Made by a program: the position numbers and the translations under genes
The notes under the pieces: model-generated
What the model was told of the DNA's origin: nothing
Databases searched by the model: none
The model's input: the letters and a program-made list of their open reading frames with translations, nothing else
Source of the DNA: Pyropia yezoensis
Lineage: Eukaryota > Rhodophyta > Bangiophyceae > Bangiales > Bangiaceae
Length of the DNA: 64,000 nucleotides
Assembly: GCA_009829735.1 (NCBI GenBank)
Contig: CM020620.1
Coordinates: forward strand, 9,192,545 to 9,256,544
Direction of reading: 5' to 3'
In this document: positions 32,403 to 40,964 of the stretch, piece after piece
How positions within the stretch are numbered: the first letter of the stretch is position 1
How the letters are laid out: each line of letters begins with the position of its first letter

Positions 32403-34520
32403 CTACTCCCGGCGCGGACGCTGAGCCGCGGGAGTGTCATCCAGCGCTGCCTCCGCGGCACGACGGGAACCGGAGGAAGACGGGATGACGTAGTGCGGTG
32501 GACGCGGTGCATCCCGGTATGACGCCATCGGAGTAGTACCGGTAGTTGCCGGGGGCTCCCGCTCATCGAGATATGCCCGTCGGCGCCCCTGGAAGCCAGT
32601 GAAGGTTTCTGACCACTGCTGGGCCAAGCCATGCCGCGTCAAGGTCGCCAGAAGTTCGCCAACCACCGGGCTGTTCGACATCTGGCCGCTGTCCGCGCAA
32701 GCAAACACCCGGTCAACCACGTTGTTCAAGACGCTGGCGTAAGTGCCCAGCACCAGGGAAGACCCGACGCCCTCAACCTGCACCGGAAGACGACCCAGCT
32801 GGTCTTCAATCATACCGACGTCGTACTGGTCGCATGTCGGGCCACCTTGGTTCAGGTACCAGTCAGGCACCCGGAAGCGGGTAAGGCGCAGAGTCGGCGC
32901 CGGAATCTCGAACCGCCCCGAGGATGACACCACCGGACGGTCCACAACGGCCCCCGAAACCGGAGTACCCAACTCCAGCGGAGGCACAGCGCCGCCGGCG
33001 TTGGAAGAAGGCGTCCGAGGCGGAGCGGCCGGAGTGGTAGGCGACCGCACGGTCACCCCCAGACTCGCCGCAGACAGGCGCGGTGCCGGAGGAGCTTGAA
33101 GTACCGGCACAGCCGGAACAGGGCGTGAACGCGCCGGCGACGGTTCAGGCGAGGCCACCGGGGCGACAGGTGCAACAGGAGGAAGCGGAGCCGCCGCAGA
33201 CGCCTGAACGACCGCCGCGGCCCATCCCGACTCCTGCACCGGCGGCCCAACTGGCAGAAGATCAAGCGCGGCCGGGGCAGGAAAGCTACCTAGCTGCGGC
33301 CACGCCGGAAGCGGCGTCGCCAGCTGCACCTTGGCCGGAGAAGACTGGTAGACCACCTGCGCCCAACCGAAGCCATCCCGACGCGGGCGGTTCTGGTCGG
33401 CAATCGCGTTCAAGAAGTTCCGGTCATGCACCGGCACCAGACGCCGGAAGTCAATCATCGCCTGGAAGAGCCCCTTGTACTCTTCGTCCTGGCTGCACAG
33501 GAAGTCGACGGTCAACTTGTCGACAATCCAGACCATCAGGAGGTCAGGGAGAAACCAAAGCCGGTTGGACACCAAGACCTCGTGAAGCCAGTGGTTGGCC
33601 GCCAAGACTGTCATCTCGGACGTGTACATCATGTACGGGATCGAGTGGAAGAAGCCCTTGATCGACGCCTGAGTCAAGGCGTCCAAGAAGTACCAGGTGA
33701 AGGGGATGCTGGAAGGAGCAAACCCGACCGGGATCTCGACTTCCTGCTGCTGCGGGATGACCTTGGGGTAGTACGCCGCCCGGTTAGCCTTATCCAGCTT
33801 CCAGAACTCCTGATGGTTGCAGCTCACGAGGAAGTCACGCTGACGGCCGCGTCGCTCGCCTTGCTCCCGTGCCGGTGACAACTTGGAGTACTTCCGGGTC
33901 AGGAAAGGCGGCTCCAGAGCGACCATGCTCGGACGGGGGTCGCAGTTCAGGCTCCCCGACCCCTTGAGCGCCTCGTCCCAGACCTTGAGCGCCCGGTGGA
34001 CGTACCCTTCCTCCTCCGGCCACCGGAGAACGGACGCGGACACGCGACGCTCGGTCAAGGGCAGATCCAGCACCAGCGCGAAGGGGAGATCCTCCAGACG
34101 AGCAACCCAAGAGGAACCCGAGAAGCTCTGGGAGCGGTCTTGTGCCAGGCGCATCTGGTCCGCCGTGTGAAGACGAGCCTTATCCATCTCTGTCAAGACC
34201 CCGCGCTGGAGTTCCTTGCGCCAGAGGTCCAAGCAATCCTGCTGGCACTGGGCCGCGCCGGCGTTGCCGACCACCGTGGAGTAACGCCGGGCCGCCAGAG
34301 GGTCCTGCCCAAGAAGCATCTCCGGGAGACCCACCGGGGGGGTCTCGACCGGGTGCATCACAGAAGCCGGGGGAACCCGATCCGTCCCCGCCGTGGCGAC
34401 CGGCGCCGACATCGACACCCGAGGAACCGGAGGCAGGAGAGGGGCGCGACTACCCGAGTTCTCCTCCGCAACACTCGCCGCCGGAACCACGGGCCCAGCT
34501 TGGATCTCGGAACTGGACAT
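32403..34520 (-). CDS. R2 antisense ORF (aORF), intact, 705 aa
   Basis: Open from the ATG at 34520 (MSSSEIQAGPVVPA) to 32403, opposite to gag-pol and ending about 145 bp from the pol stop. It begins some 185 bp inside the 3' LTR boundary, so an antisense promoter in or next to that LTR is likely. The N-terminal 100 residues are Pro/Ala-rich. A central ordered block includes LPFALVLDLPL, RDFLVSCNHQEFWKL, AAYYPKVIPQQQEVEIPVGF and MTVLAANHWLHEVLVSNRL. A Pro-rich linker follows, then a C-terminal domain (GMIEDQLGRLPVQVEGVG, LNNVVDRVFACADSGQM). It lines up with the R1 aORF in order and key residues. It is uninterrupted although gag and pol of this copy are broken. The function is unknown; no known domain was recognised. 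Confidence 0.75.
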   Translation of the reverse strand: MSSSEIQAGPVVPAASVAEENSGSRAPLLPPVPRVSMSAPVATAGTDRVPPASVMHPVETPPVGLPEMLLGQDPLAARRYSTVVGNAGAAQCQQDCLDLWRKELQRGVLTEMDKARLHTADQMRLAQDRSQSFSGSSWVARLEDLPFALVLDLPLTERRVSASVLRWPEEEGYVHRALKVWDEALKGSGSLNCDPRPSMVALEPPFLTRKYSKLSPAREQGERRGRQRDFLVSCNHQEFWKLDKANRAAYYPKVIPQQQEVEIPVGFAPSSIPFTWYFLDALTQASIKGFFHSIPYMMYTSEMTVLAANHWLHEVLVSNRLWFLPDLLMVWIVDKLTVDFLCSQDEEYKGLFQAMIDFRRLVPVHDRNFLNAIADQNRPRRDGFGWAQVVYQSSPAKVQLATPLPAWPQLGSFPAPAALDLLPVGPPVQESGWAAAVVQASAAAPLPPVAPVAPVASPEPSPARSRPVPAVPVLQAPPAPRLSAASLGVTVRSPTTPAAPPRTPSSNAGGAVPPLELGTPVSGAVVDRPVVSSSGRFEIPAPTLRLTRFRVPDWYLNQGGPTCDQYDVGMIEDQLGRLPVQVEGVGSSLVLGTYASVLNNVVDRVFACADSGQMSNSPVVGELLATLTRHGLAQQWSETFTGFQGRRRAYLDEREPPATTGTTPMASYRDAPRPPHYVIPSSSGSRRAAEAALDDTPAAQRPRRE

Positions 34521-34687
34521 GACGTCCAGACTCCGGGGGAACGAGAGGGCCAAGGTGAAGGAGAGAAGGGGGGCAGAGAACCGGAGCAGGTGATCGTGAC
34601 CAGGGTGAAGACGCTCGACCTCGGCACCGGTGTGGACGTGCTCGAGGCTGTGCACGGTGGCACCTGGTTCGGCCCGAGGACGTGCCG

Positions 34688-34704
34688 GACTAGGGAGGGA
34701 GCTA
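34688..34704 (+). other. Polypurine tract region of R2
   Basis: AGGGAGGGAGCTA-type purine-rich sequence immediately before the 3' LTR at 34705. Confidence 0.55.
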
Positions 34705-35275
34705 TGTAGCATCCCTGGCCCCGACTTGGCGCCGACCCGGGACTACAACCAGAGGGCACCAGGTGCCAGAACACGCCCGCCGTGTGGTGATGGTTGGCGG
34801 CCGTGGCCCGTGCCCGGCACTGGGATGCGGTGGACTACGCTATCCACACGTGAGAGAGGGATTGCTGATGGGTTTTTGCATACTTGTGAGGGACTTGATT
34901 TGAGAGAATTCGAGTGTGAGATTAGTGAGTGGGAATAGAATTAGTAGTGATAGTGGCCCCCAACCTGACGAGGTTAGACTCGGGTCGGGGCCACTCGGGG
35001 TTATGGGGGGGCTACCTGGCCAACGTGCCGAGGCTCCCCCAGATGCACGTTAAGAGGGACAGCGAGGCGCCCTTGGCCCGCGCCCTCAGGAAAAAGACAA
35101 CTGCGCGTTTGCTTTCCTCTTCCCCGTGTGCACTACCGTGCGTATCTGTTTGCTCTGCGAGCAGGCATGTGAGGCAACAGGCGTACCATTCTCGTAGTTC
35201 CCCTTTCTGTGTTACCTGTCCCTTTCCCCCGAGGGATATTGACACGTGTCTGAGAGGATCGAGTTTTATACCACA
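34705..35275 (+). repeat. 3' LTR of R2
   Basis: 571 bp, one base longer than the 5' copy owing to a C-run difference; the TGGCC duplication follows at 35276-35280. Confidence 0.92.
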
Positions 35276-35280
35276 TGGCC

Positions 35281-35559
35281 CGGTGGGCAGGTGCTGGGGT
35301 GGGAGATTCTGAGTGGCGAGATTCTGAGGGGACCCTGGGGGGATAAGGGGTGGGACAGCGGGGCTTGGCCCTGCGTCCCCGTCCCGACCAAGAAACTGTT
35401 GGACCACACACCATCCTCTTGTTTGTCAGTGGGGGGTTTGCCCCACAACAGGGACAGAGTGTGTGCGACTTGCACTTCTTCCGGTTCCCCCGACACGGGA
35501 GGCAGCCCTTGTACAACGCCCCAACTTGGGCGTCGTGTGTGCAAGTGGTTTTTGCCACA
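35281..35559 (+). repeat. 3' LTR of R1, second part
   Basis: Remaining 279 bases of R1's 3' LTR (190 + 279 = 469), followed by GGGGG. Confidence 0.92.
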
Positions 35560-35645
35560 GGGGGCAGGTATGGGTGGGGGGGGTTGGCGACAACTGCTGC
35601 AACTAAGGCATCGACAATGTGGGGGGTGCAGCCGCAGCAGTCGGC

Positions 35646-35800
35646 GTCGTGGATGGGGCCCAATGAAGCAGTGCAGGGCGTAGCTCTCAAGCGTGTTATC
35701 AGTCGTGGGTACAATACAAGGAGCTGACAAGCCGCTCCTCGCAAAAGGACGCCAGTCCCTTCTGTGCACCCCGTGTGCCCGGAAAAAAACGGCTGCGTTA
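35646..35800 (-). pseudogene. Coding fragment of unknown family, right flank of R1
   Basis: Diverged partner of 13065-13273: minus-strand peptide CIVPTTDNTLESYALHCFIG followed by PHPRRR. It shares 53 of 70 bases with the left copy. R1 lies between two members of the same decayed sequence family. Confidence 0.4.
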
Positions 35801-36481
35801 GTATTTTTTCCCAGTACGGATAACACGCCCCTCAAGGCTGGATGTGAGGCGTGACACGCCCTAAAACACGTGCAGAACACGCCTGAGGGCGATTCACGGT
35901 TATTGGTGTCTTAAGACCGGACTCAACTTGCGTCCCAGATTCCAAGTGCTACTTAGATGGATTTATATATGGTCCTTGTCTGGATTTCAACTGATTGCAG
36001 TCCGACGGCTCTGCTGGCAACCAAGCGCACCCGCGGCGTGCTTTACCTTTCAGCGCGCCCCAAGACGCGTCACCAAGTCGCCCGTGTCCGCGGCTTGCCC
36101 GCCCTTGGCATCGGCCGAGGGTGAGCGCGCCAATTTTTGCACAGCAGGGTCGCGCCCTTTACGTTTTCCTCAGCGCGCGCGCGCCAGTTTTGCTTTGTGG
36201 AGTAGTGGCCGAGCCATCTGGGCAGAGAGAGGGTGGGAGTGCCTTATGTAAAGAGACGCACGCGCCCCCTGCACTCTTTTTCGCGTACCTGTGGGCCGTG
36301 CCTTCTTGTCTCCTCCCGCGTTTGTGCTGCACTGCCCGCCCCCCTCCTCCCCTCCCCACCCACTCCCCTCCCGTTCGCCCGCGCCTCCCCCTCCCTCCTC
36401 CGCTCCCCCCCCCTCCCCCCCCCTCCAAGCATTCTTCCCCCTTCCCCATCTCAAGAAGACCGTCTGCCTGTATACTGCGGC
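35801..36481. other. Intergenic upstream of the second Harbinger Myb-like gene
   Basis: Starts AT-richer (35900-36000), then turns into a C/T-rich promoter-like tract (36340-36440) just before the ATG at 36482. Terminal inverted repeats for the second Harbinger copy were sought here and not found with confidence. Confidence 0.4.
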
Positions 36482-37370
36482 ATGGCGGGCAAGAAGACTT
36501 GGACGGGTGGCGCGGCCCCCGACCACTCGGTCAAAGAACTTTACTGCCGGGGAGTGCGTCGGCGTGCTGACGGCAGCTACTACCCACTGGGCGGCGTACC
36601 GGGGCAGCCGCACAGGCGACAAAAAGCGCCGGTCTGGCGCCGCCTTGCTGGAGGCGTTTTTCAACGTGACGCCGGCCAAGGACCGCCGCCTAGCGCTCAC
36701 CCGCACGGCGGACAGCATCAACAAGAAGATCAAGAATAAGCGCTCCCGCTACATGGACACGTGTCAGGGGCTAAAGTCGACGGGTATCAGCACGGCCAAG
36801 CGCGAGGACCTCCTCATCAAGTTTGGGGGAGCCGAGCTTTATGACCTGGCTCGGGAGGCGTTTAAGGCGTCCCACATGTCGACGCAGCTGACAGTGCGTG
36901 AGCCGGTGGACCTCTCTGCCGCCGTGCCGACCGTCGCTGGCGAGAAGGGCTCCACCGCTGTCGCGCCGCGGCGCCCCGGCGCCGGGAGTGCTGTACGCCC
37001 TGTTGGCTTCGGCAACGCCGGTGGGGACGGCGCTGATGACGCGGAGGAGGATGGGGGGCCCGGCAGCGATGGGGGCAGCGTCGGAAGCGATGGGAATGTG
37101 AATGTGGAGAGCGGTGCCGAGAGCGCGCCTGAGACGGCCCCCCGTGATGGTGGCGCTGGGCGCACTGCCACCGCTGCTGACATTGCTGCGGCCGCATGGC
37201 CGGGCAAGAAGGCGAAGCGGCACACTGCCGTGGGGCTCTTCCGCGAATACATTTCTGAGAAGATGCGCCCCGCGGCTGTCGGCAAGGCGGGGGGCACGAC
37301 GGACAGCAATGTGCGCCAAGCGCTGGTGAACATGATCATTGCGTATGCCGACAAGGCGCGTCGGGGGTAG
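36482..37370 (+). CDS. Myb/SANT-like protein of the second Harbinger copy (probable frameshift near its start)
   Basis: The ATG at 36482 opens MAGKKTWTGGAAPDHS, but the conserved-looking continuation KNFTAGECVGVLTAATTHW is in a neighbouring frame, so one indel near 36525-36535 is inferred. That frame is open to 37370. The ordered part (ALLEAFFNVTPAKDRRLALT, INKKIKNKRSRYMDTCQGL) is a trihelix/Myb-like helical region. A Gly/Asp/Ser-rich linker follows, and a short C-terminal helical end (VGLFREYISEKM, VRQALVNMIIAYADKARRG). AATAAA occurs at 37429-37434, about 60 bases after the stop. The role is taken to be the DNA-binding partner of the transposase. Confidence 0.6.
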
Positions 37371-37769
37371 GCACAGGTCTCGCATCAAGATTTCTGGACG
37401 TACGTGTTCTCCACTTTGCTTTGCAAACAATAAACGTGCACGCGGGCGCCGGTTCACGCAATGTAATGTGGTCCAATCGCCGTCTTGACTACCCCTCTCC
37501 CTCACCAGTGACTGCCACGGTTCCGAGTCTCCGCCTGGCTCCATCTACTACGCGTGTTCCCCCCCCCCCCCCCCCCCCCATAACCCATTTACAAAGACCT
37601 CCCCATACGTGTAGTGGGGGCCTTACCACCCCATAACCCACCGACGCCCCTGCATGAGCCCCCCCCCCGCTCTACCCTGCGATGGGCGCCGCTCGTTCCT
37701 GCAACCACAGTCCACTCCCCGCCCCTCCAGCCCCGCCGGCCATTACCCTCCCCCGGCTGCAAACGATGG
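37371..37769. other. Spacer between the two convergent Harbinger-2 genes
   Basis: Contains the likely poly(A) signal AATAAA (37429-37434), a C run of about 20 (37560-37579) and C-rich sequence. No gene seen. Confidence 0.45.
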
Positions 37770-38144
37770 CTACTCGGCATTGTCCACCCACGGCAGCCTC
37801 AGAGCCTTGACCAGCTCGATACGGCGCTGGGTGCCGGCCGAAGAGACCGCATCGCCACAGTCAGGCGCAGCGTAAGCGGGCTCCTCCTCCTCAGAGTCCG
37901 CCCCTGCCTCCTCGTCATATGCGCCGTTACGCTCCTCCAAAAAGTTGTGGAGAAGAACGCAGAGCTCCTGCACACTGGCAGCGAGGGCTGGGTGTGCGTT
38001 CGTCATGCGCAGCACATGCCAGCGTCCTTTCAGCCTCCCAATCGCGTTTTCTACAACGACCCGCGTTTTGGCGTGCATGTGGTTGAACCGTCTCATTGAC
38101 GCCACGTTGGGGCCGTGCATGTCCGCCTCCCGAAACGGGGTGAT
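37770..38144 (-). pseudogene. 3' part of a Harbinger transposase gene (DDE_Tnp_4)
   Basis: The exon reads ITPFREADMHGP, then RRFNHMHAKTRVVVENAIGR and LKGRWHVLRM, the FN..H..R..VE.A.GRLK block that carries the last catalytic acid in this superfamily, and continues through an acidic tail to a stop at 37770. Directly upstream on the minus strand is a 22-base pyrimidine run (38157-38178 as G on plus) and then TTTGATAG, a textbook 3' splice site, so this may be a terminal exon. No upstream exon with the first two catalytic residues was recognised. It may be truncated. Confidence 0.7.
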
Positions 38145-38669
38145 CTATCAAAGGGAGGGGGGGGGGGGGGGGGGGGGGCACAGCAGACAGGAATATAACG
38201 CATGACAGGCATTGCGCGCGGGGGGGGATACAGCAGCCACCTAGTGAGCCTTCAGAGAAGTAGCGGTCAGGATCCATTGGTCGCCGAAACACAGAGGTCG
38301 GCCTACGACACGCGCACACGGCGCGCGCAACAAACGCCCTTTTGAAGGACCTTCCCCCCTTACTCTTCCTTCCCTCCACTCCCCGCCCTCCCCGCCCCCC
38401 ACACCTCCCCGCCGACCTCGTCCCCCCCACCTCTCCACCACACCGCGCCCGCCGACCCCCAAAGTAGGCGGTCCCCCACCCCCCCCCCGACACTGAGACA
38501 CGTCCCCGCCCATCCCTGAAGAGCACACACGCGCACCGGTCTTGAGATCTTAATCACGCAGCGGGCACTGACCACTTCACACGGCACCGGTGCCGTCGTG
38601 CTCTGACACAAAGAAGTTGTAGACTGCGCTCTTTCGTTTGCCGCGAGGCACTGGCGCTCACGTGCTCCC
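38145..38669. other. Possible intron and upstream remnant of the Harbinger-2 transposase
   Basis: Holds a 22-G run (38157-38178) and G/C-rich sequence. Minus-strand ORFs (38241-38528) were checked for transposase motifs without success. Confidence 0.35.
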
Positions 38670-38830
38670 TGTTTTTAGTATGTTTGTTCCTCCACTCACT
38701 ACTGGTATGATATGGTGAATTTCTAATTCGTACAGTACGTCTCCATACTGACTGATCAGAGATTCCTTACATGTAGGGCACATACCCTTCTGTCTTTTAG
38801 CCAGCTTTAATCGAATATTGTTCGTTTGCT
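38670..38830 (-). pseudogene. HNH endonuclease fragment, group II intron-encoded protein type
   Basis: On the minus strand: IRLKLAKRQKGMCPTCKESL, then GDVLYELEIHHIIPVVSGGTN. This is the CxxC...E.HHI.P...GG pattern at the C-terminus of organellar group II intron reverse transcriptases/maturases. It stops before the usual NL.LLH..CH part, so it is truncated. The ~160 bases are AT-rich compared with both flanks, as expected for a plastid or mitochondrial DNA piece inserted in the nucleus. The larger ORF around it (to 39320) is not otherwise protein-like. Confidence 0.65.
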
Positions 38831-40964
38831 GTTGCTGACGGGGGGGTGCAGGGGGAGGAGGTGGGGGGGAACCCTCACGAAGAGCGGGAGTAGTGCCCGC
38901 CATCGCTGGAGACAAGGCCCACTGGATGCCAGGTGGACGGGGGGGGGGGAGGGCTTTGCTTGGACCAGGACTCAACGAAGCGACGAGCGTTGCCGTCCGG
39001 AATATCCCGGCACCGGGCCGCGGTGAGGGGTGGTACGTGACACGGCACGTGGCAACCAATTGGTCCGATTTTCCTTGCTGGGAACCGGTCCTATCCAATT
39101 CTTGTTTTCCGGCGTAAATCTCTTCAAGCCGGTTTCCTGAAACTGGTAGCCAATCCCTACCCCTCACGCTTAGCTGGGCGCTACAATGATTGGGGGTAAT
39201 GGGGGAGTAGTAATGCTGTTCGAGCAGCTGCAAGTCTGCCCCCCCCAACGACACTCCCACCGCCCACGAAAGACACTTTCCCCTCCCCCGAGCCTGAACA
39301 CGGCAGATTCCATGTGACAAACGTGGCAGACTTCAGCCAATGGGAAAGCGTCCACGTTCGTCGTTGGGACATTCCACTGCAGTCGTCCCAATTTTGGCGG
39401 TCTGCTCACAGACAAAGTACAACAGTGGTTGACCAATGGTGTGCGCCAGATCTTGCTGCTGCGACCAATGGCAGCCTTGTATCGGGGTATTGATTTATGT
39501 AGCGTGGTGCGGAACGGACCTGAATGGTGGGGCGGCGTCACTGCGGTCTCGTCGGCGGTTCCCGACGGACGGTCTCGTCAATTAGCAGATGGCGATCCCG
39601 GTGAAGTGGTAATAGTGAGCGACGCCGCCGACCCGCCACCACGCCCGTGGCCCGCCCAGGTGCCACATCGTGGGGATTCCTTGCATTCTGAGCGGTCGGG
39701 AGATTGCGCCGCCGGAGAGCGAGGGCTTGACAGACCCGCCTCCTGCACCTCTGTGGGGCTCATTTGAGGGTGCTGCCACTGGAACTTTTCCCCGCCTGGC
39801 GGGAGGGCAGCCATCTGCGGTAGAAGAGGCGGGTCGGCGGCCCCCCCCCTCACCCTGAACCGCTGCGAGGGGGGACAAGCCTACATTCTACTACTTTTCT
39901 TTTTTCGAACCGTTGGCTCCCGCGTCTCCCTCCGGTGGGTGTCGCGTCCTGGGGTGCTCCGCGGCGGGTTCCGACGGATGGTCGGCAGCCGCCGGCTGGG
40001 GCCGCCGGCTGTGCCCCAGCGTGGCAGGCTCGGGCCCCGCCCAGCTGCAGCTGGGTGGTTGGCTGGTGCTCCCGACGCCGCCGAGCTCTGCTGCTGCTCT
40101 GGTGGACCACTCCCGCCGCATCCACCCATCCCACCACGCGCGCTCTGCGGGCAAGCGCCTCCGCACCCCAGATGCATGGGGTCGCCCGCTGTGATACAGC
40201 GTCGCGGGCCCCCGCCCTGGGCCGCGCCGTCGCATGGGCGCTCGAGCCCCCGCTAGCTCCGCTGTGGGGCACATTGGCGGGACCCCTCGTTCCGCCGCAA
40301 ACCGCCACAACCCGCAGGACTGGTCGGCGGCCGGCCGGCGGCGACGCCCGCCACCCCCCCCCCCCGCCGCTCGACGGCGGGTGCCCCCATTCGCCGCGGC
40401 CGCTTGGAGCATCGTCGGTGCGGCATCCGCCTCGCTCGCTCGCCTACCCGCCCCCCACGGCCCGCCGCCCGCGTTCGTGCAGGCGTGCCGTGGCGGCTGT
40501 ATCGTGTCGGGCAGCGTGCCCGCTGGCGGGTGGTGGCGTTTCCCGACGCTTCGGAGTGTATTGTTTATTCGTTGCTCGCCTCACGACCGGCGGCCATCGC
40601 CTGCCTCACTGCCTCATCCCACGCGGTGTGCATGCGTCTTCACACGGGCGTGCCGACGCCGACGCCAAGCCTCGCGCCGGGTGCCGGCCACCACCTACAC
40701 TGCATTTGCACCCTCACTCGACCGCCTTTCCCCCCCCCCACTGATCGTGCCGCCGTCCCCGCGTTGCCTCCCGCCGGCCGCGACTATTCCTCGCCTTCCC
40801 CGATCGTGCGCGCTCGTTAGCTCAGCCCTTGTTCTATTCCCACGCTCTCCTCCCTCTTTGCCCCTCCCCCCCCCCCTGCCCCCTCCCCTCCCCATCCTTT
40901 GTCCAATTCTCCGCACGCTCAACCGTTTTGTAAGACGGGCCTTGTTCAGATCCGGTTTCTCGCC
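38831..40964. other. Intergenic region upstream of the DUF218-like gene
   Basis: GC-rich with G/C runs, an ACCAATTGGT palindrome near 39055, and overlapping open frames on both strands between 39850 and 40900 that look like GC artefacts. The last 100 bases before the ATG are pyrimidine-rich (40850-40910), likely promoter/5' UTR. No recognisable gene. Confidence 0.4.

Larger units (their letters stand above)
22377..35275 (+). mobile_element. R2: Ty3/gypsy chromovirus nested in the R1 3' LTR
   Basis: LTRs at 22377-22946 (570 bp) and 34705-35275 (571 bp) start TGTAGCATCC and end TATACCACA, and differ at only about four positions. The 5-bp duplication TGGCC (22372-22376, 35276-35280) interrupts R1's LTR, so R2 arrived later, in agreement with its more similar LTRs. 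Gene order is the same as in R1. The stretch 25041-27799 is repeated at 28300-31055 around a 500-N gap. If that is an assembly duplication, the true element is about 9.6 kb. Confidence 0.92.
13280..35559 (+). mobile_element. R1: Ty3/gypsy chromovirus LTR retrotransposon, interrupted by R2
   Basis: The 5' LTR (13280-13748) and the split 3' LTR (22187-22376 plus 35281-35559) are both 469 bp, start TGT and end ACA, and differ at about eight positions by eye. The target duplication GGGGG lies at 13275-13279 and 35560-35564. Without R2 the element is about 9.4 kb. The order is LTR, primer site, gag, frameshift signal, pol (protease, RT, RNase H, integrase, chromodomain), a long antisense ORF, polypurine tract and LTR. 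Gag has two stops, pol a stop and a frameshift, and the antisense ORF one stop, so this copy is probably dead. Confidence 0.92.
36482..38144. mobile_element. Second PIF/Harbinger element, partial or decayed (ends unresolved)
   Basis: A Myb-like gene on plus (36482-37370) and the end of a Harbinger transposase on minus (37770-38144) face each other, the same convergent arrangement as in the element at 3756-10688 but with only 400 bp between them. No terminal repeats or target duplication could be fixed, so the limits given are those of the coding parts only. Confidence 0.65.

Noticed and set aside
35881-38560. Terminal inverted repeats for the second Harbinger element (CTTAAGACCGG near 35910 against CTCAAGACCGG near 38540)
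   Set aside because: Only 11 bases with one mismatch, partly palindromic, and no flanking 3-bp duplication was found.
39850-40900. Overlapping ORFs of 100-270 codons on both strands
   Set aside because: They are typical open frames of GC-rich DNA, with no domain and no consistent start.
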